DNA of 49,360 nt. Origin: Entrophospora sp. SA101 (lineage: Eukaryota > Glomeromycota > Glomeromycetes > Entrophosporales > Entrophosporaceae). The stretch is from assembly GCA_958430865.1 (NCBI GenBank), contig CAUDNR010004326.1, positions 6,388-55,747 on the forward strand, in the 5' to 3' direction. This document shows, in pieces, positions 11,859 to 23,399 of this stretch; the stretch's first letter is position 1; each line of letters opens with the position of its first letter. Position numbers and translations under genes: made by a program. The notes below the pieces were generated by a model. That model did not search any database. It was not told where the DNA came from and was given only the letters and a program-made list of their open reading frames with translations.

Positions 11859-13224
11859 TTTCTTCAACTTTTTCAAAAGACTTTTCTCTCTTAAAAAACT
11901 GCTTGATTCAACGAACATGCTATAGAAGTTTGCCTAAATTAAATTGTAATGATGCTGGAACTCAGAAAAAAAAGGTGCTGAAACTAATAATTCGAAACTT
12001 AGTTACTTTGACAAAACTTAATCATTGTGCCGAAACTATAATTTGTTGACGAAACTTCAATTTTTGTTGAAACTATTTTATAATGATTAGATATTTTCTT
12101 TTGTAACAAATTAATTATTGTTGAAATACAAGAAATTTTATTATTATTGTAAATCATTTAATATTATTATTATGTAGAAGGTGTTATAATTCTTTGGTTA
12201 TGTTGTATGTGAAATTGAAATATTATAGAGTGGGGTGAAATTCTGATTGGTTAATTTGAATTTCACGTATGTAAATTTGAGTTTCACATATGTGAATTGC
12301 GAATTCACATAATTTCATTTTCACGTACAACAGTTACATTAGTATCTACAAAGAATAAGTTTGGCAAATTTTGGTGCTATGGGAAAATGTACTATTTGAA
12401 TACCATATTCTGAATCATTATCTTCTTAATCTAAATCTATGATTTCCAAATCTGAAAATCTTCATGAGCTATGTAAACACTCTTATTATTCCCACAAAGC
12501 AAACAATAAATAGATTAGGAATTACCCAAAAGAACGCGTTTGCTTAGCTTTATTGATAATATATTTAGGAAGATACTTCATTTTCAATTTTGTAATTTGT
12601 AGACGATTCTTTCCAAAAATTTTTTATAACATAAAAAATGATTTCTTTTCAGCAATCTTGATTAAGTTTAAGGACAGGATAATATCTTTATCTTTAAATA
12701 AAGAAAGGAAAAAGATTTTTTTTATTTGAATAAATTTACGTGCAACAAAAAAATTTCCCGCGATAAAATCAAAATATGAATTACCAATTATGTAAATGTC
12801 TGCTATATAGATTTCGACATTTTACCTGCATGAAAGCCGAAACTAAAATTTTTAATTTGGCTGAAACTTAGTAGTTTAGGCAATCTTATATAGGACATGT
12901 CTTTTCAACATTGTTTCCTTGTTTTTTTTTGTTTGGTGATGGTGATGATGATTCTATAACTGGACATGTAAACTCCAACTCCAGGGCTTCTAAATGCAAA
13001 AAATCATTCCACCTGGTACCAATTTGCCGCTCATTTGAAATTTTAGGTCACCCTTTATTGTATTTGAATCTAATAAGCAAACCATTTATATAAATAAATA
13101 CATTCATGTATCTAATAGTTTACATGCCAGTTTAATTGTAAAATAATTTTTTTTACCTAGATATGATGCTAAAACACTTGTTTCAAAGATTTTTTGTTTT
13201 AGTGATTCTGTTGTAGGCAAACAT
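11859..13224. other. Non-coding with GAAACT-rich patches
   Basis: No gene. GAAACT/CGAAACTT-type repeats occur at 11950-12075 and again at 12836-12870, and GCCGAAACTAAAA recurs outside the palindrome at about 33892. It contains the small inverted-repeat element at 12202-12331. Short frames at 11855-12049 and 12911-13093 are not convincing. Confidence 0.4.
12202..12331. mobile_element. Small inverted-repeat (MITE-like) element
   Basis: It starts GTTGTATGTGAAATTGAAAT and ends with the near-exact reverse complement (ATTTCATTTTCACGTACAAC), giving 20-bp terminal inverted repeats with 2 mismatches over 130 bp. The interior has further TTCACATATGTGAA palindromes. No clear target duplication. It carries the single arm-to-arm substitution (12227). 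Confidence 0.45.
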
Positions 13225-13543
13225 GGGACGGTAATTACTTAATTACCGTAATTACCTAATTCGTAATTAGCGTAATTAATTACCACTTTCACTCTTTAAA
13301 AACGTAATTACGTAATTAATTACGGGTGACGAATTGATTACGGGTGACGAAATTAATTGCGGGCGACGAATTAATTACTATTGTGAAAATTTTCTATGCA
13401 AACCGTTGTTAACACAAGCTTTTGCTTTATACCAAATATACATGGAATGGTAATTGCCTAATTAGAGTAATACGTAATTATAGTAATTAATTGCCATATT
13501 CCACTTTAAAGCGTAATTACGAAATTAACTACCGTGTTACGAG
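13225..13543. repeat. AATTACG-type repeat, two related units
   Basis: The stretch is built of GTAATTACGTAATTA-like units and three GGGTGACGAA/GGGCGACGAA steps (13320-13375). A second, similar unit starts near 13440 after a shared CATGG-A-GGTAATT, and it is interrupted by the MITE at 13544-13794. After the MITE the repeat resumes with TTACGAGTGACGAAAC. No coding potential. Confidence 0.6.
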
Positions 13544-13794
13544 TAGAGATGTGCCGCGCATAGTGTATTATGCATAGTGTATTATGCATAAGGTTTTAGA
13601 TATATTTCTTTATAGACATTTACTTATTAATAAACATTTCTAAAAAAAAAACAAATATGCTATTTACTTTCTTATTTTTATATGCGCATTTATGATATTT
13701 CCCTCTCTATGATATATATACACTATGCGCATTATGCGCACTATGCTACCATACGCGAAAAAAAATCACGGTTACTATGAATGGCACATCTCTA
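13544..13794. mobile_element. hAT-like MITE with perfect 8-bp TSD
   Basis: The 251-bp element begins TAGAGATGTGCC and ends GGCACATCTCTA, perfect 12-bp inverted termini that continue imperfectly (CATAGT on both sides). It is flanked by the identical octamer GTTACGAG at 13536-13543 and 13795-13802. An 8-bp duplication and a TAGAGATG terminus are typical of hAT elements. Subterminal GCATAGTGTATTAT and CACTATGCGCATTATGCGC repeats face each other. No coding capacity. It sits inside the AATTACG repeat. Mirrored at 21464-21714. Confidence 0.8.
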
Positions 13795-13802
13795 GTTACG
13801 AG

Positions 13803-15010
13803 TGACGAAACTAATTTACGTGATTAAACCTAGCCGAATTTGGTTGATCGTGCCTGAATTTAATTTGATTTCTCGTGGTTTATGTAAGTACGCCAATGGT
13901 AAACCTATTTATTGTTAGAGGTGTTCGAGTTAAAAATACTATCATCGAAAATGACAGTAAATGTAATATTTTCATCATCATCGTATAATTTATTACGAAT
14001 AATTTTTTATCGTCGTCGTATTTGGTATTATTTATTTATCGTGAATAATTTTTTTTCGTCGTCGTGTCGGGTTGTGAAAAGTTTTCTATCATGTCGTCAA
14101 TTTCATTACAATTGATTTGGTAAAAACCGTTACAAACTACATTTCTTATTTTTTCTATAATCCTCTTCGATCTTCGAGTAGGTTTATCTTCATCTAATAT
14201 CAATATTAAGTTTATTTGATGCCTACTACTACTATACAGTATATCAATATTATTAATGTAGTAACGTCCATTGAAATATGAATAATAGAATACTTGTGTT
14301 TGTAACTTTTATTGTTTTGACTTTCATTAATTTACACTTTCTGTATATAGGTTTTCATGCGTTTAACCTTTGTAATTATTATCACCCTCATCTCCTGAAC
14401 CTACTGAATTATAATCATCATAACCTTTTTCTGGGTCATAATAATCTTCCAAACCATCGTTGATTTTTTCTCCTCTTTCATCATTAGTTGTTTTGCGCCT
14501 TCAGGTTTTGGTATGATATTACTCTAATAAAAAAAGTATGAGAGTTTTGAATTAACTTTACATTAAAAGTATTTTAATTCAATACTTCACGTTAAAATTC
14601 GGACTTCATCACTCTCGGGAGATTCTTTAAGTTTCTCAATGAGTTTTAAAAATAATACGTTCCGACCTCTCCAATTTATCAATATTTTTTCTCTTAAATT
14701 CTTTAAAAGTCTAATAGTCATTATGGTAATAAACAATTGGTATGTATATAATGGTAAAACGTTGAATATAAACGAACGTAAAATAAATTTGTTTTTAAAA
14801 AAAAAATGTAAACAAATAAAAAAAAGTTTAATTTTTTTTTATCATTAAAAAAAAAAAAGTTTAAATTTTGTCACTTAAAATTAACTATAAAGTTAATATG
14901 ATGATAATAAATACCGTATATTGTGATTACGCTAACTATACTAATTTTGAATAATTGTAGTGTATATACTCGCGTTATCACAATCATTGTCTACAAAGGT
15001 GCCAATCTAA
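13803..15010. other. No gene seen
   Basis: AT-rich, low-complexity sequence. Short frames at 13912-14115, 14278-14463 and 14639-14848 lack codon structure. On the opposite strand, about 14390-14500 has a short acidic coding-like stretch (YYDPEKGYDDYNSVGSGDEG), possibly an exon of a lost gene. Confidence 0.3.
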
Positions 15011-15187
15011 ATGTTTGATATTTTTGGACTATCTTCAAGTCGAAATCAAAAAAAATGTCAATGCATTAAAAGAACGACGAAAAGATTAAACGAAAATGAA
15101 TTTATCGAAAATAATGAAAATGCAGTTGATGATGATCCGGGTAACATTGAATCAGCAATAGATGATGCACAATGGAAATTTTATTAG
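15011..15187 (+). CDS. Small acidic-tailed ORF, 58 aa, unrecognised
   Basis: ATG 15011 to TAG 15185-15187. It encodes a basic N-terminal half (SSSRNQKKCQCIKRTTKR) and an acidic C-terminal half (ENAVDDDPGNIESAIDDA). The charge partition and clean frame are more gene-like than other frames nearby, but there is no domain and no family I know, and it may be the first exon of something lost. Mirrored at 20071-20247. Confidence 0.25.
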   Translation: MFDIFGLSSSRNQKKCQCIKRTTKRLNENEFIENNENAVDDDPGNIESAIDDAQWKFY

Positions 15188-16642
15188 AACATGCAAAAAA
15201 CCATTTTTGGGTTGTAAATTTTGTTTTTATATCTTAAATTGGCCGCGTTTACATTTCGTCAACATTCATTATATTAAGATTATTTTGATTATTATCGAGA
15301 GTTATGGCCAAGATAAGAGTTAGAAAGAGAGTTATTCATCAACCAAGTCGAAAACCAACTCTTTAAATACACTTTCGAGTAGTACAATTTAATTTATTAG
15401 ACTATTTCAAAGGTTTGTCGCATGGTTGCTTCCAACTTCTTAAATTCGAACCATTCGTTAACGTAACAACCGTTGGTGAAGTGATTGTTGACAAAATGAA
15501 TCAAACCAACATTATCAAATTCACGATTTTGATTGGTCAATCAACAATTGTATAGGTTAAATTTTGTTACCTGTTCTTATTTCTTTGCTCAAACAAGTAA
15601 TTGTTTTTTATGTGTAAATACTTAGTAAACATTCTGGTCTTGGGATAATTCTTGTTCATTTTATTCAAACTATTCGTTTATTAGTTTTGTTTGAAATATT
15701 TGAATTATTCGTTTTACTCAAATTATTCATTTTATTTGAATTATTCGAAATATTATTATATTATTTTTTTCTTTATCATTTTTTTTTTTTTTTTTTATAA
15801 AATAAAGACATATTTTTATTTAAACAATCATTACCATTTCAACATAGTACTACTACTACTACCATCCTATCAATTGACATCCTATCAATTGCCCAAATCC
15901 AACTCACTCCTGTTCTAAATGACCAAAACTAACTAAACAACATGTGGTAAGGTTATTTTCTAAGTGAAGAAGCAAAGGATTAGTTTTAAGTTTTTGTCAA
16001 GCATAAAAGTTTTTCTTTGCATTTGTAGAAGTATTTGAGTGTAAATGTAATGAGTTAAAGTTGTTTGGCAAAGTATAAGGTGTTAACAATTGACCAAATG
16101 TAAAGTGCAGATATTTATTAACTAAAGTCATTAACACATTTTTTATTTGTGTTAAAGTAATTGCTGTAAACATACAGCTGTTAAATGAACAATTTAAGGA
16201 GTCTTTGTAAAATTAATAAAGCTTTAAGTGGTCAAAGGAACTTTTTCCACTTTACATAAATTGTACCATAAAGTGCACTTGCAGATTGTCAAAGTTTTCT
16301 AAGTACAAAAAAGAGGCAGTAAGCAAGAAAATTGTTAATTGATGAGTATGGAATATAAAAGCTTGCAATTAATCAACAAGTGTACCTCAAAAGTTAATTC
16401 AAATTTATCTGAGGTGAATGTATATAAATGCTTGAATATAAAAATACAAATAATAATAATTACTACAATAATAATAGGCATGGTAATAGGTCACTTCAAT
16501 TATAAGGAAGGATTTAAACAAAATATAAAGTATCTAATATTTTTAAAAAAAATGATAATATATAATAATGTACACTTCTTTATAATAATAAAAAGCCTAA
16601 TGTAAATTCCAACAATCAGATGAACAAAATTTATTTGTAAAT
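15188..16642. other. No gene seen
   Basis: AT-rich. It contains the TTCGTTTTACTCAAATTATTC repeat patch (15655-15760), a T16-17 run (~15780), and an otherwise featureless stretch with several GTAAAGTGCA/TTTACATAAA words. The open frames at 15691-15918 and 16339-16605 are low-complexity Phe/Tyr/Ile/Lys strings and not credible. Confidence 0.4.
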
Positions 16643-16983
16643 CTAAATATCTAAATCCATTTGATTAGAATCTATAAATGTAATAATTTATCACATAATA
16701 AAAATAATATTAATGTTGAAATTGATATTTAATTTTAAAACTAATAAATAAATAATAATAATTACCATTCAAATCCATTTGATTAAAATCTATAAATATG
16801 ATAAAAATAATATTAGTATTAACATTGATATTGAATTTAAATCAATAATCAAATAGTTACCATTATTAATACTACCTAAATCAATTTGATTAGATTCTAT
16901 AAAATGATTATTTAAAAATAATATTAATGTTGATATTGAATTTTAAGATTAATAATCAAATAATTGATAATTACCATTATTGT
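16643..16983 (-). pseudogene. 3' end of a second kinase copy, cut by the gap
   Basis: Minus-strand mirror of the kinase gene end. It holds the last 9 nt of kinase exon 2 (16975-16983) and the three small exons (16861-16896, 16766-16789, 16643-16671), all with intact GT and AG borders and the stop CTA (=TAG) at 16643-16645. Everything upstream would lie across the N run. If the gap were filled by simple mirror symmetry, a whole second kinase gene would be there. It is marked partial rather than broken, since nothing seen is damaged. Confidence 0.7.
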
Positions 16984-16993
16984 NNNNNNNNNN
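16984..16993. other. Assembly gap (10 N)
   Basis: Ten N, a placeholder length. The left arm of the inverted repeat ends on the base before it (16983), and the kinase gene starts in mid-exon on the base after it (16994). Confidence 0.99.
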
Positions 16994-18615
16994 GTTTGTG
17001 CAAGATATAATACTAATTACCAGTGGTGTCAATCATGTGATCCCAAATTGTTAGCTCAAAGTTGGACTAGTAGTGGTGATGAAAAATAATTAGGAATACA
17101 CAGCTTGAGGCAAAAGGATTTAATAATTATCATTACCTTGAATGGATTCCTTATGGTCAACTTACAATCAAAGAAGTAATAGGTGAGGGTGGTTTTGCAA
17201 TTGTATATAAGGGTAGCTGGTCAAATGGACCTAGGTATATTTTTGGTAATAAAAGATATTATTTGGAAAATGGTCATGTAGCATTAAAAAAGTTTAAAAA
17301 AAAAAACTCTCAAAATATTTCTGAAATATTTTTAAAAGAGGTGAATAATTTGGTATAATTGACAATTAATAATTTTCAAATAATATTAAATTTTTATTAA
17401 TTTTCACAAAAGGTTCAAAACCACATTAAATGTATAGGACCTGGTCATAAGGAGATTGTTAGTATTTTTGGTATTTCACAAGATCCAGATACAAAAGGAT
17501 ATATTTTAGTAATGAGATATGCAAAGAATGGAAGTTTTAAAAATTATATAAAATCAAATCATATAGAATGGGGTGATAAAATTAAAATACTTTATGGTCT
17601 TATTTCAGGTTTAAGCAAGTTTCATCAAGAAAGACTTATGCATTGTGATCTTCACAGTGGTAATATTTTATATTTTAAATTTTTAACCCAGGCAAAGATT
17701 GCAGATTTAGGGTTATCAGGCCCAGCTGATCAGGAACCATCAAGTAAAAATAGTATATTTGGAGTACTTCCATATGTTGCACCAGAAGTTTTAAATAAGA
17801 AACCTTACACACAAAAATCTGACATCTATAGCTTTGGGATTTTAATGTCAGAAACATCAACACATCAACAACCATTCAAAGATCAACCACATGATCTAGA
17901 TCTTGCTTGTAGGATCTGTAGTGGCTTAAGGCCTAGTTTTTCATATAATACTCCAGAATGTTATATTAAGTTAGCATACAGATGCACAGATGCTGATCCT
18001 GATGAAAGACCAACAGCAAATGAAATTTTAGAAATTATTGGTTTTTGGAAAGATGCTATTGATAAATATAAATTAAATTGGGATGAATATTCTAAAGAAC
18101 AGCTTGATGAATTAATAAAAACAAAAAAAATATTTGAGGAAGCAGATAAAAAATCCTTTAATCCTTCAACAATTGCAGCAACTGTTCATCCAAATGCCAT
18201 TTATACAAGTAGATTATTGAATTTTGCAAATCTTCCTCAACCTATAAACTCCAATAAAGTTACAATTATTAGCAACAATAATGGTAATTATCAATTATTT
18301 GATTATTAATCTTAAAATTCAATATCAACATTAATATTATTTTTAAATAATCATTTTATAGAATCTAATCAAATTGATTTAGGTAGTATTAATAATGGTA
18401 ACTATTTGATTATTGATTTAAATTCAATATCAATGTTAATACTAATATTATTTTTATCATATTTATAGATTTTAATCAAATGGATTTGAATGGTAATTAT
18501 TATTATTTATTTATTAGTTTTAAAATTAAATATCAATTTCAACATTAATATTATTTTTATTATGTGATAAATTATTACATTTATAGATTCTAATCAAATG
18601 GATTTAGATATTTAG
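16994..18615 (+). CDS. Protein kinase, 5' cut by gap, three terminal microexons
   Basis: Exons 16994-17352, 17413-18283, 18362-18397, 18469-18492 and 18587-18615 (stop TAG). The N-terminal part has a short Cys motif (WCQSCDP), then LEWIPYGQL, the Gly-rich loop GEGGFAIVYKG, VALKKF with the ATP lysine, and FLKEVNN with the helix-C glutamate. Exon 2 has the catalytic loop HCDLHSGN (HRD variant, as in tyrosine-kinase-like families), DLG for DFG, APE and SDIYSFG, so all catalytic residues are present. The tail is YTSRLLNFANLPQP plus (D/E)-x-NQ(M/I)DL repeats from the microexons. This style is typical of the huge kinase families of Rhizophagus; substrates unknown. The 5' end is lost in the gap. In exon 1 the frame breaks at an A5 run (17082-17086); one more A would restore it, so a sequencing error or a recent mutation is likely. 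Without splicing after 18283 the protein would end GNYQLFDY. Confidence 0.85.
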
Positions 18616-20070
18616 ATTTACAAATAAATTTTGTTCATCTGATTGTTGGAATTTACATTAGGCTTTTTATTATTATAAAGAAGTGTACATTATTATATAT
18701 TATCATTTTTTTTAAAAATATTAGATACTTTATATTTTGTTTAAATCCTTCCTTATAATTGAAGTGACCTATTACCATGCCTATTATTATTGTAGTAATT
18801 ATTATTATTTGTATTTTTATATTCAAGCATTTATATACATTCACCTCAGATAAATTTGAATTAACTTTTGAGGTACACTTGTTGATTAATTGCAAGCTTT
18901 TATATTCCATACTCATCAATTAACAATTTTCTTGCTTACTGCCTCTTTTTTGTACTTAGAAAACTTTGACAATCTGCAAGTGCACTTTATGGTACAATTT
19001 ATGTAAAGTGGAAAAAGTTCCTTTGACCACTTAAAGCTTTATTAATTTTACAAAGACTCCTTAAATTGTTCATTTAACAGCTGTATGTTTACAGCAATTA
19101 CTTTAACACAAATAAAAAATGTGTTAATGACTTTAGTTAATAAATATCTGCACTTTACATTTGGTCAATTGTTAACACCTTATACTTTGCCAAACAACTT
19201 TAACTCATTACATTTACACTCAAATACTTCTACAAATGCAAAGAAAAACTTTTATGCTTGACAAAAACTTAAAACTAATCCTTTGCTTCTTCACTTAGAA
19301 AATAACCTTACCACATGTTGTTTAGTTAGTTTTGGTCATTTAGAACAGGAGTGAGTTGGATTTGGGCAATTGATAGGATGTCAATTGATAGGATGGTAGT
19401 AGTAGTAGTACTATGTTGAAATGGTAATGATTGTTTAAATAAAAATATGTCTTTATTTTATAAAAAAAAAAAAAAAAAATGATAAAGAAAAAAATAATAT
19501 AATAATATTTCGAATAATTCAAATAAAATGAATAATTTGAGTAAAACGAATAATTCAAATATTTCAAACAAAACTAATAAACGAATAGTTTGAATAAAAT
19601 GAACAAGAATTATCCCAAGACCAGAATGTTTACTAAGTATTTACACATAAAAAACAATTACTTGTTTGAGCAAAGAAATAAGAACAGGTAACAAAATTTA
19701 ACCTATACAATTGTTGATTGACCAATCAAAATCGTGAATTTGATAATGTTGGTTTGATTCATTTTGTCAACAATCACTTCACCAACGGTTGTTACGTTAA
19801 CGAATGGTTCGAATTTAAGAAGTTGGAAGCAACCATGCGACAAACCTTTGAAATAGTCTAATAAATTAAATTGTACTACTCGAAAGTGTATTTAAAGAGT
19901 TGGTTTTCGACTTGGTTGATGAATAACTCTCTTTCTAACTCTTATCTTGGCCATAACTCTCGATAATAATCAAAATAATCTTAATATAATGAATGTTGAC
20001 GAAATGTAAACGCGGCCAATTTAAGATATAAAAACAAAATTTACAACCCAAAAATGGTTTTTTGCATGTT
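18616..20070. other. No gene seen (mirror of 15188-16642)
   Basis: It includes the kinase 3' untranslated region just after 18615. The remainder mirrors the left arm and shows the same low-complexity frames, which I do not accept as genes. Confidence 0.4.
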
Positions 20071-20247
20071 CTAATAAAATTTCCATTGTGCATCATCTAT
20101 TGCTGATTCAATGTTACCCGGATCATCATCAACTGCATTTTCATTATTTTCGATAAATTCATTTTCGTTTAATCTTTTCGTCGTTCTTTTAATGCATTGA
20201 CATTTTTTTTGATTTCGACTTGAAGATAGTCCAAAAATATCAAACAT
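20071..20247 (-). CDS. Small acidic-tailed ORF, right copy
   Basis: Exact mirror of 15011-15187; see there. Confidence 0.25.
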   Translation of the reverse strand: MFDIFGLSSSRNQKKCQCIKRTTKRLNENEFIENNENAVDDDPGNIESAIDDAQWKFY

Positions 20248-21463
20248 TTAGATTGGCACCTTTGTAGACAATGATTGTGATAACGCGAGTATATACACTA
20301 CAATTATTCAAAATTAGTATAGTTAGCGTAATCACAATATACGGTATTTATTATCATCATATTAACTTTATAGTTAATTTTAAGTGACAAAATTTAAACT
20401 TTTTTTTTTTTAATGATAAAAAAAAATTAAACTTTTTTTTATTTGTTTACATTTTTTTTTTAAAAACAAATTTATTTTACGTTCGTTTATATTCAACGTT
20501 TTACCATTATATACATACCAATTGTTTATTACCATAATGACTATTAGACTTTTAAAGAATTTAAGAGAAAAAATATTGATAAATTGGAGAGGTCGGAACG
20601 TATTATTTTTAAAACTCATTGAGAAACTTAAAGAATCTCCCGAGAGTGATGAAGTCCGAATTTTAACGTGAAGTATTGAATTAAAATACTTTTAATGTAA
20701 AGTTAATTCAAAACTCTCATACTTTTTTTATTAGAGTAATATCATACCAAAACCTGAAGGCGCAAAACAACTAATGATGAAAGAGGAGAAAAAATCAACG
20801 ATGGTTTGGAAGATTATTATGACCCAGAAAAAGGTTATGATGATTATAATTCAGTAGGTTCAGGAGATGAGGGTGATAATAATTACAAAGGTTAAACGCA
20901 TGAAAACCTATATACAGAAAGTGTAAATTAATGAAAGTCAAAACAATAAAAGTTACAAACACAAGTATTCTATTATTCATATTTCAATGGACGTTACTAC
21001 ATTAATAATATTGATATACTGTATAGTAGTAGTAGGCATCAAATAAACTTAATATTGATATTAGATGAAGATAAACCTACTCGAAGATCGAAGAGGATTA
21101 TAGAAAAAATAAGAAATGTAGTTTGTAACGGTTTTTACCAAATCAATTGTAATGAAATTGACGACATGATAGAAAACTTTTCACAACCCGACACGACGAC
21201 GAAAAAAAATTATTCACGATAAATAAATAATACCAAATACGACGACGATAAAAAATTATTCGTAATAAATTATACGATGATGATGAAAATATTACATTTA
21301 CTGTCATTTTCGATGATAGTATTTTTAACTCGAACACCTCTAACAATAAATAGGTTTACCATTGGCGTACTTACATAAACCACGAGAAATCAAATTAAAT
21401 TCAGGCACGATCAACCAAATTCGGCTAGGTTTAATCACGTAAATTAGTTTCGTCACTCGTAAC
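20248..21463. other. No gene seen (mirror of 13795-15010)
   Basis: Same content as the left arm, including the short coding-like stretch on the plus strand near 20760-20870 (DYYDPEKGYDDYNSVGSGDE) that I cannot build into a gene. Confidence 0.3.
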
Positions 21464-21714
21464 TAGAGATGTGCCATTCATAGTAACCGTGATTTTTTTT
21501 CGCGTATGGTAGCATAGTGCGCATAATGCGCATAGTGTATATATATCATAGAGAGGGAAATATCATAAATGCGCATATAAAAATAAGAAAGTAAATAGCA
21601 TATTTGTTTTTTTTTTAGAAATGTTTATTAATAAGTAAATGTCTATAAAGAAATATATCTAAAACCTTATGCATAATACACTATGCATAATACACTATGC
21701 GCGGCACATCTCTA
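21464..21714. mobile_element. hAT-like MITE, right copy
   Basis: Mirror of 13544-13794 with the same termini (TAGAGATGTGCC / GGCACATCTCTA) and the flanking octamer CTCGTAAC, the reverse complement of GTTACGAG. Present at the same place in both arms, so it inserted before the arms became identical. Confidence 0.8.
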
Positions 21715-22033
21715 CTCGTAACACGGTAGTTAATTTCGTAATTACGCTTTAAAGTGGAATATGGCAATTAATTACTATAATTACGTATTACTCTAATTAG
21801 GCAATTACCATTCCATGTATATTTGGTATAAAGCAAAAGCTTGTGTTAACAACGGTTTGCATAGAAAATTTTCACAATAGTAATTAATTCGTCGCCCGCA
21901 ATTAATTTCGTCACCCGTAATCAATTCGTCACCCGTAATTAATTACGTAATTACGTTTTTAAAGAGTGAAAGTGGTAATTAATTACGCTAATTACGAATT
22001 AGGTAATTACGGTAATTAAGTAATTACCGTCCC
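21715..22033. repeat. AATTACG-type repeat, right copy
   Basis: Mirror of 13225-13543. Confidence 0.6.
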
Positions 22034-23399
22034 ATGTTTGCCTACAACAGAATCACTAAAACAAAAAATCTTTGAAACAAGTGTTTTAGCATCATATCTA
22101 GGTAAAAAAAATTATTTTACAATTAAACTGGCATGTAAACTATTAGATACATGAATGTATTTATTTATATAAATGGTTTGCTTATTAGATTCAAATACAA
22201 TAAAGGGTGACCTAAAATTTCAAATGAGCGGCAAATTGGTACCAGGTGGAATGATTTTTTGCATTTAGAAGCCCTGGAGTTGGAGTTTACATGTCCAGTT
22301 ATAGAATCATCATCACCATCACCAAACAAAAAAAAACAAGGAAACAATGTTGAAAAGACATGTCCTATATAAGATTGCCTAAACTACTAAGTTTCAGCCA
22401 AATTAAAAATTTTAGTTTCGGCTTTCATGCAGGTAAAATGTCGAAATCTATATAGCAGACATTTACATAATTGGTAATTCATATTTTGATTTTATCGCGG
22501 GAAATTTTTTTGTTGCACGTAAATTTATTCAAATAAAAAAAATCTTTTTCCTTTCTTTATTTAAAGATAAAGATATTATCCTGTCCTTAAACTTAATCAA
22601 GATTGCTGAAAAGAAATCATTTTTTATGTTATAAAAAATTTTTGGAAAGAATCGTCTACAAATTACAAAATTGAAAATGAAGTATCTTCCTAAATATATT
22701 ATCAATAAAGCTAAGCAAACGCGTTCTTTTGGGTAATTCCTAATCTATTTATTGTTTGCTTTGTGGGAATAATAAGAGTGTTTACATAGCTCATGAAGAT
22801 TTTCAGATTTGGAAATCATAGATTTAGATTAAGAAGATAATGATTCAGAATATGGTATTCAAATAGTACATTTTCCCATAGCACCAAAATTTGCCAAACT
22901 TATTCTTTGTAGATACTAATGTAACTGTTGTACGTGAAAATGAAATTATGTGAATTCGCAATTCACATATGTGAAACTCAAATTTACATACGTGAAATTC
23001 AAATTAACCAATCAGAATTTCACCCCACTCGATAATATTTCAATTTCACATACAACATAACCAAAGAATTATAACACCTTCTACATAATAATAATATTAA
23101 ATGATTTACAATAATAATAAAATTTCTTGTATTTCAACAATAATTAATTTGTTACAAAAGAAAATATCTAATCATTATAAAATAGTTTCAACAAAAATTG
23201 AAGTTTCGTCAACAAATTATAGTTTCGGCACAATGATTAAGTTTTGTCAAAGTAACTAAGTTTCGAATTATTAGTTTCAGCACCTTTTTTTTCTGAGTTC
23301 CAGCATCATTACAATTTAATTTAGGCAAACTTCTATAGCATGTTCGTTGAATCAAGCAGTTTTTTAAGAGAGAAAAGTCTTTTGAAAAAGTTGAAGAAA
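22034..23399. other. Non-coding, mirror of 11859-13224
   Basis: No gene. It contains the mirrored small inverted-repeat element and the GAAACT-type patches. Confidence 0.4.
22927..23056. mobile_element. Small inverted-repeat element, right copy
   Basis: Mirror of 12202-12331, with the single base difference at 23031. Confidence 0.45.

Larger units (their letters stand above)
4510..16983 (+). repeat. Left arm of giant inverted repeat
   Basis: The reverse complement of this stretch is found at 18275-30807. Paired positions sum to 35258 from the centre out to 8758 and to 35257 beyond, because the left arm has nine C (8750-8758) where the right has eight G (26500-26507). The only substitution I found in the inner part is A at 12227 against C in the same orientation (G at 23031). 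From about 5250 outward the arms differ by several small indels and many substitutions, and homology stops near 4510. The inner end coincides exactly with the N run. It may be a real palindrome, a segmental duplication, or a scaffolding product of two contigs that share a repeat. Confidence 0.95.

Noticed and set aside
13236..13543. CRISPR-like look of repeated TAATTACG/GGGTGACGAA words
   Set aside because: Units are of irregular length with no unique spacers, and the host is eukaryotic; this is a degenerate repeat.
15691..16605. Open frames of 75-88 codons near the inner ends of the arms
   Set aside because: Phe/Tyr/Ile/Lys/Asn-only composition over homopolymer runs; no codon structure or start context.
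17675..17875. Minus-strand frame inside the kinase gene
   Set aside because: Shadow of kinase subdomains VI-IX on the coding strand.
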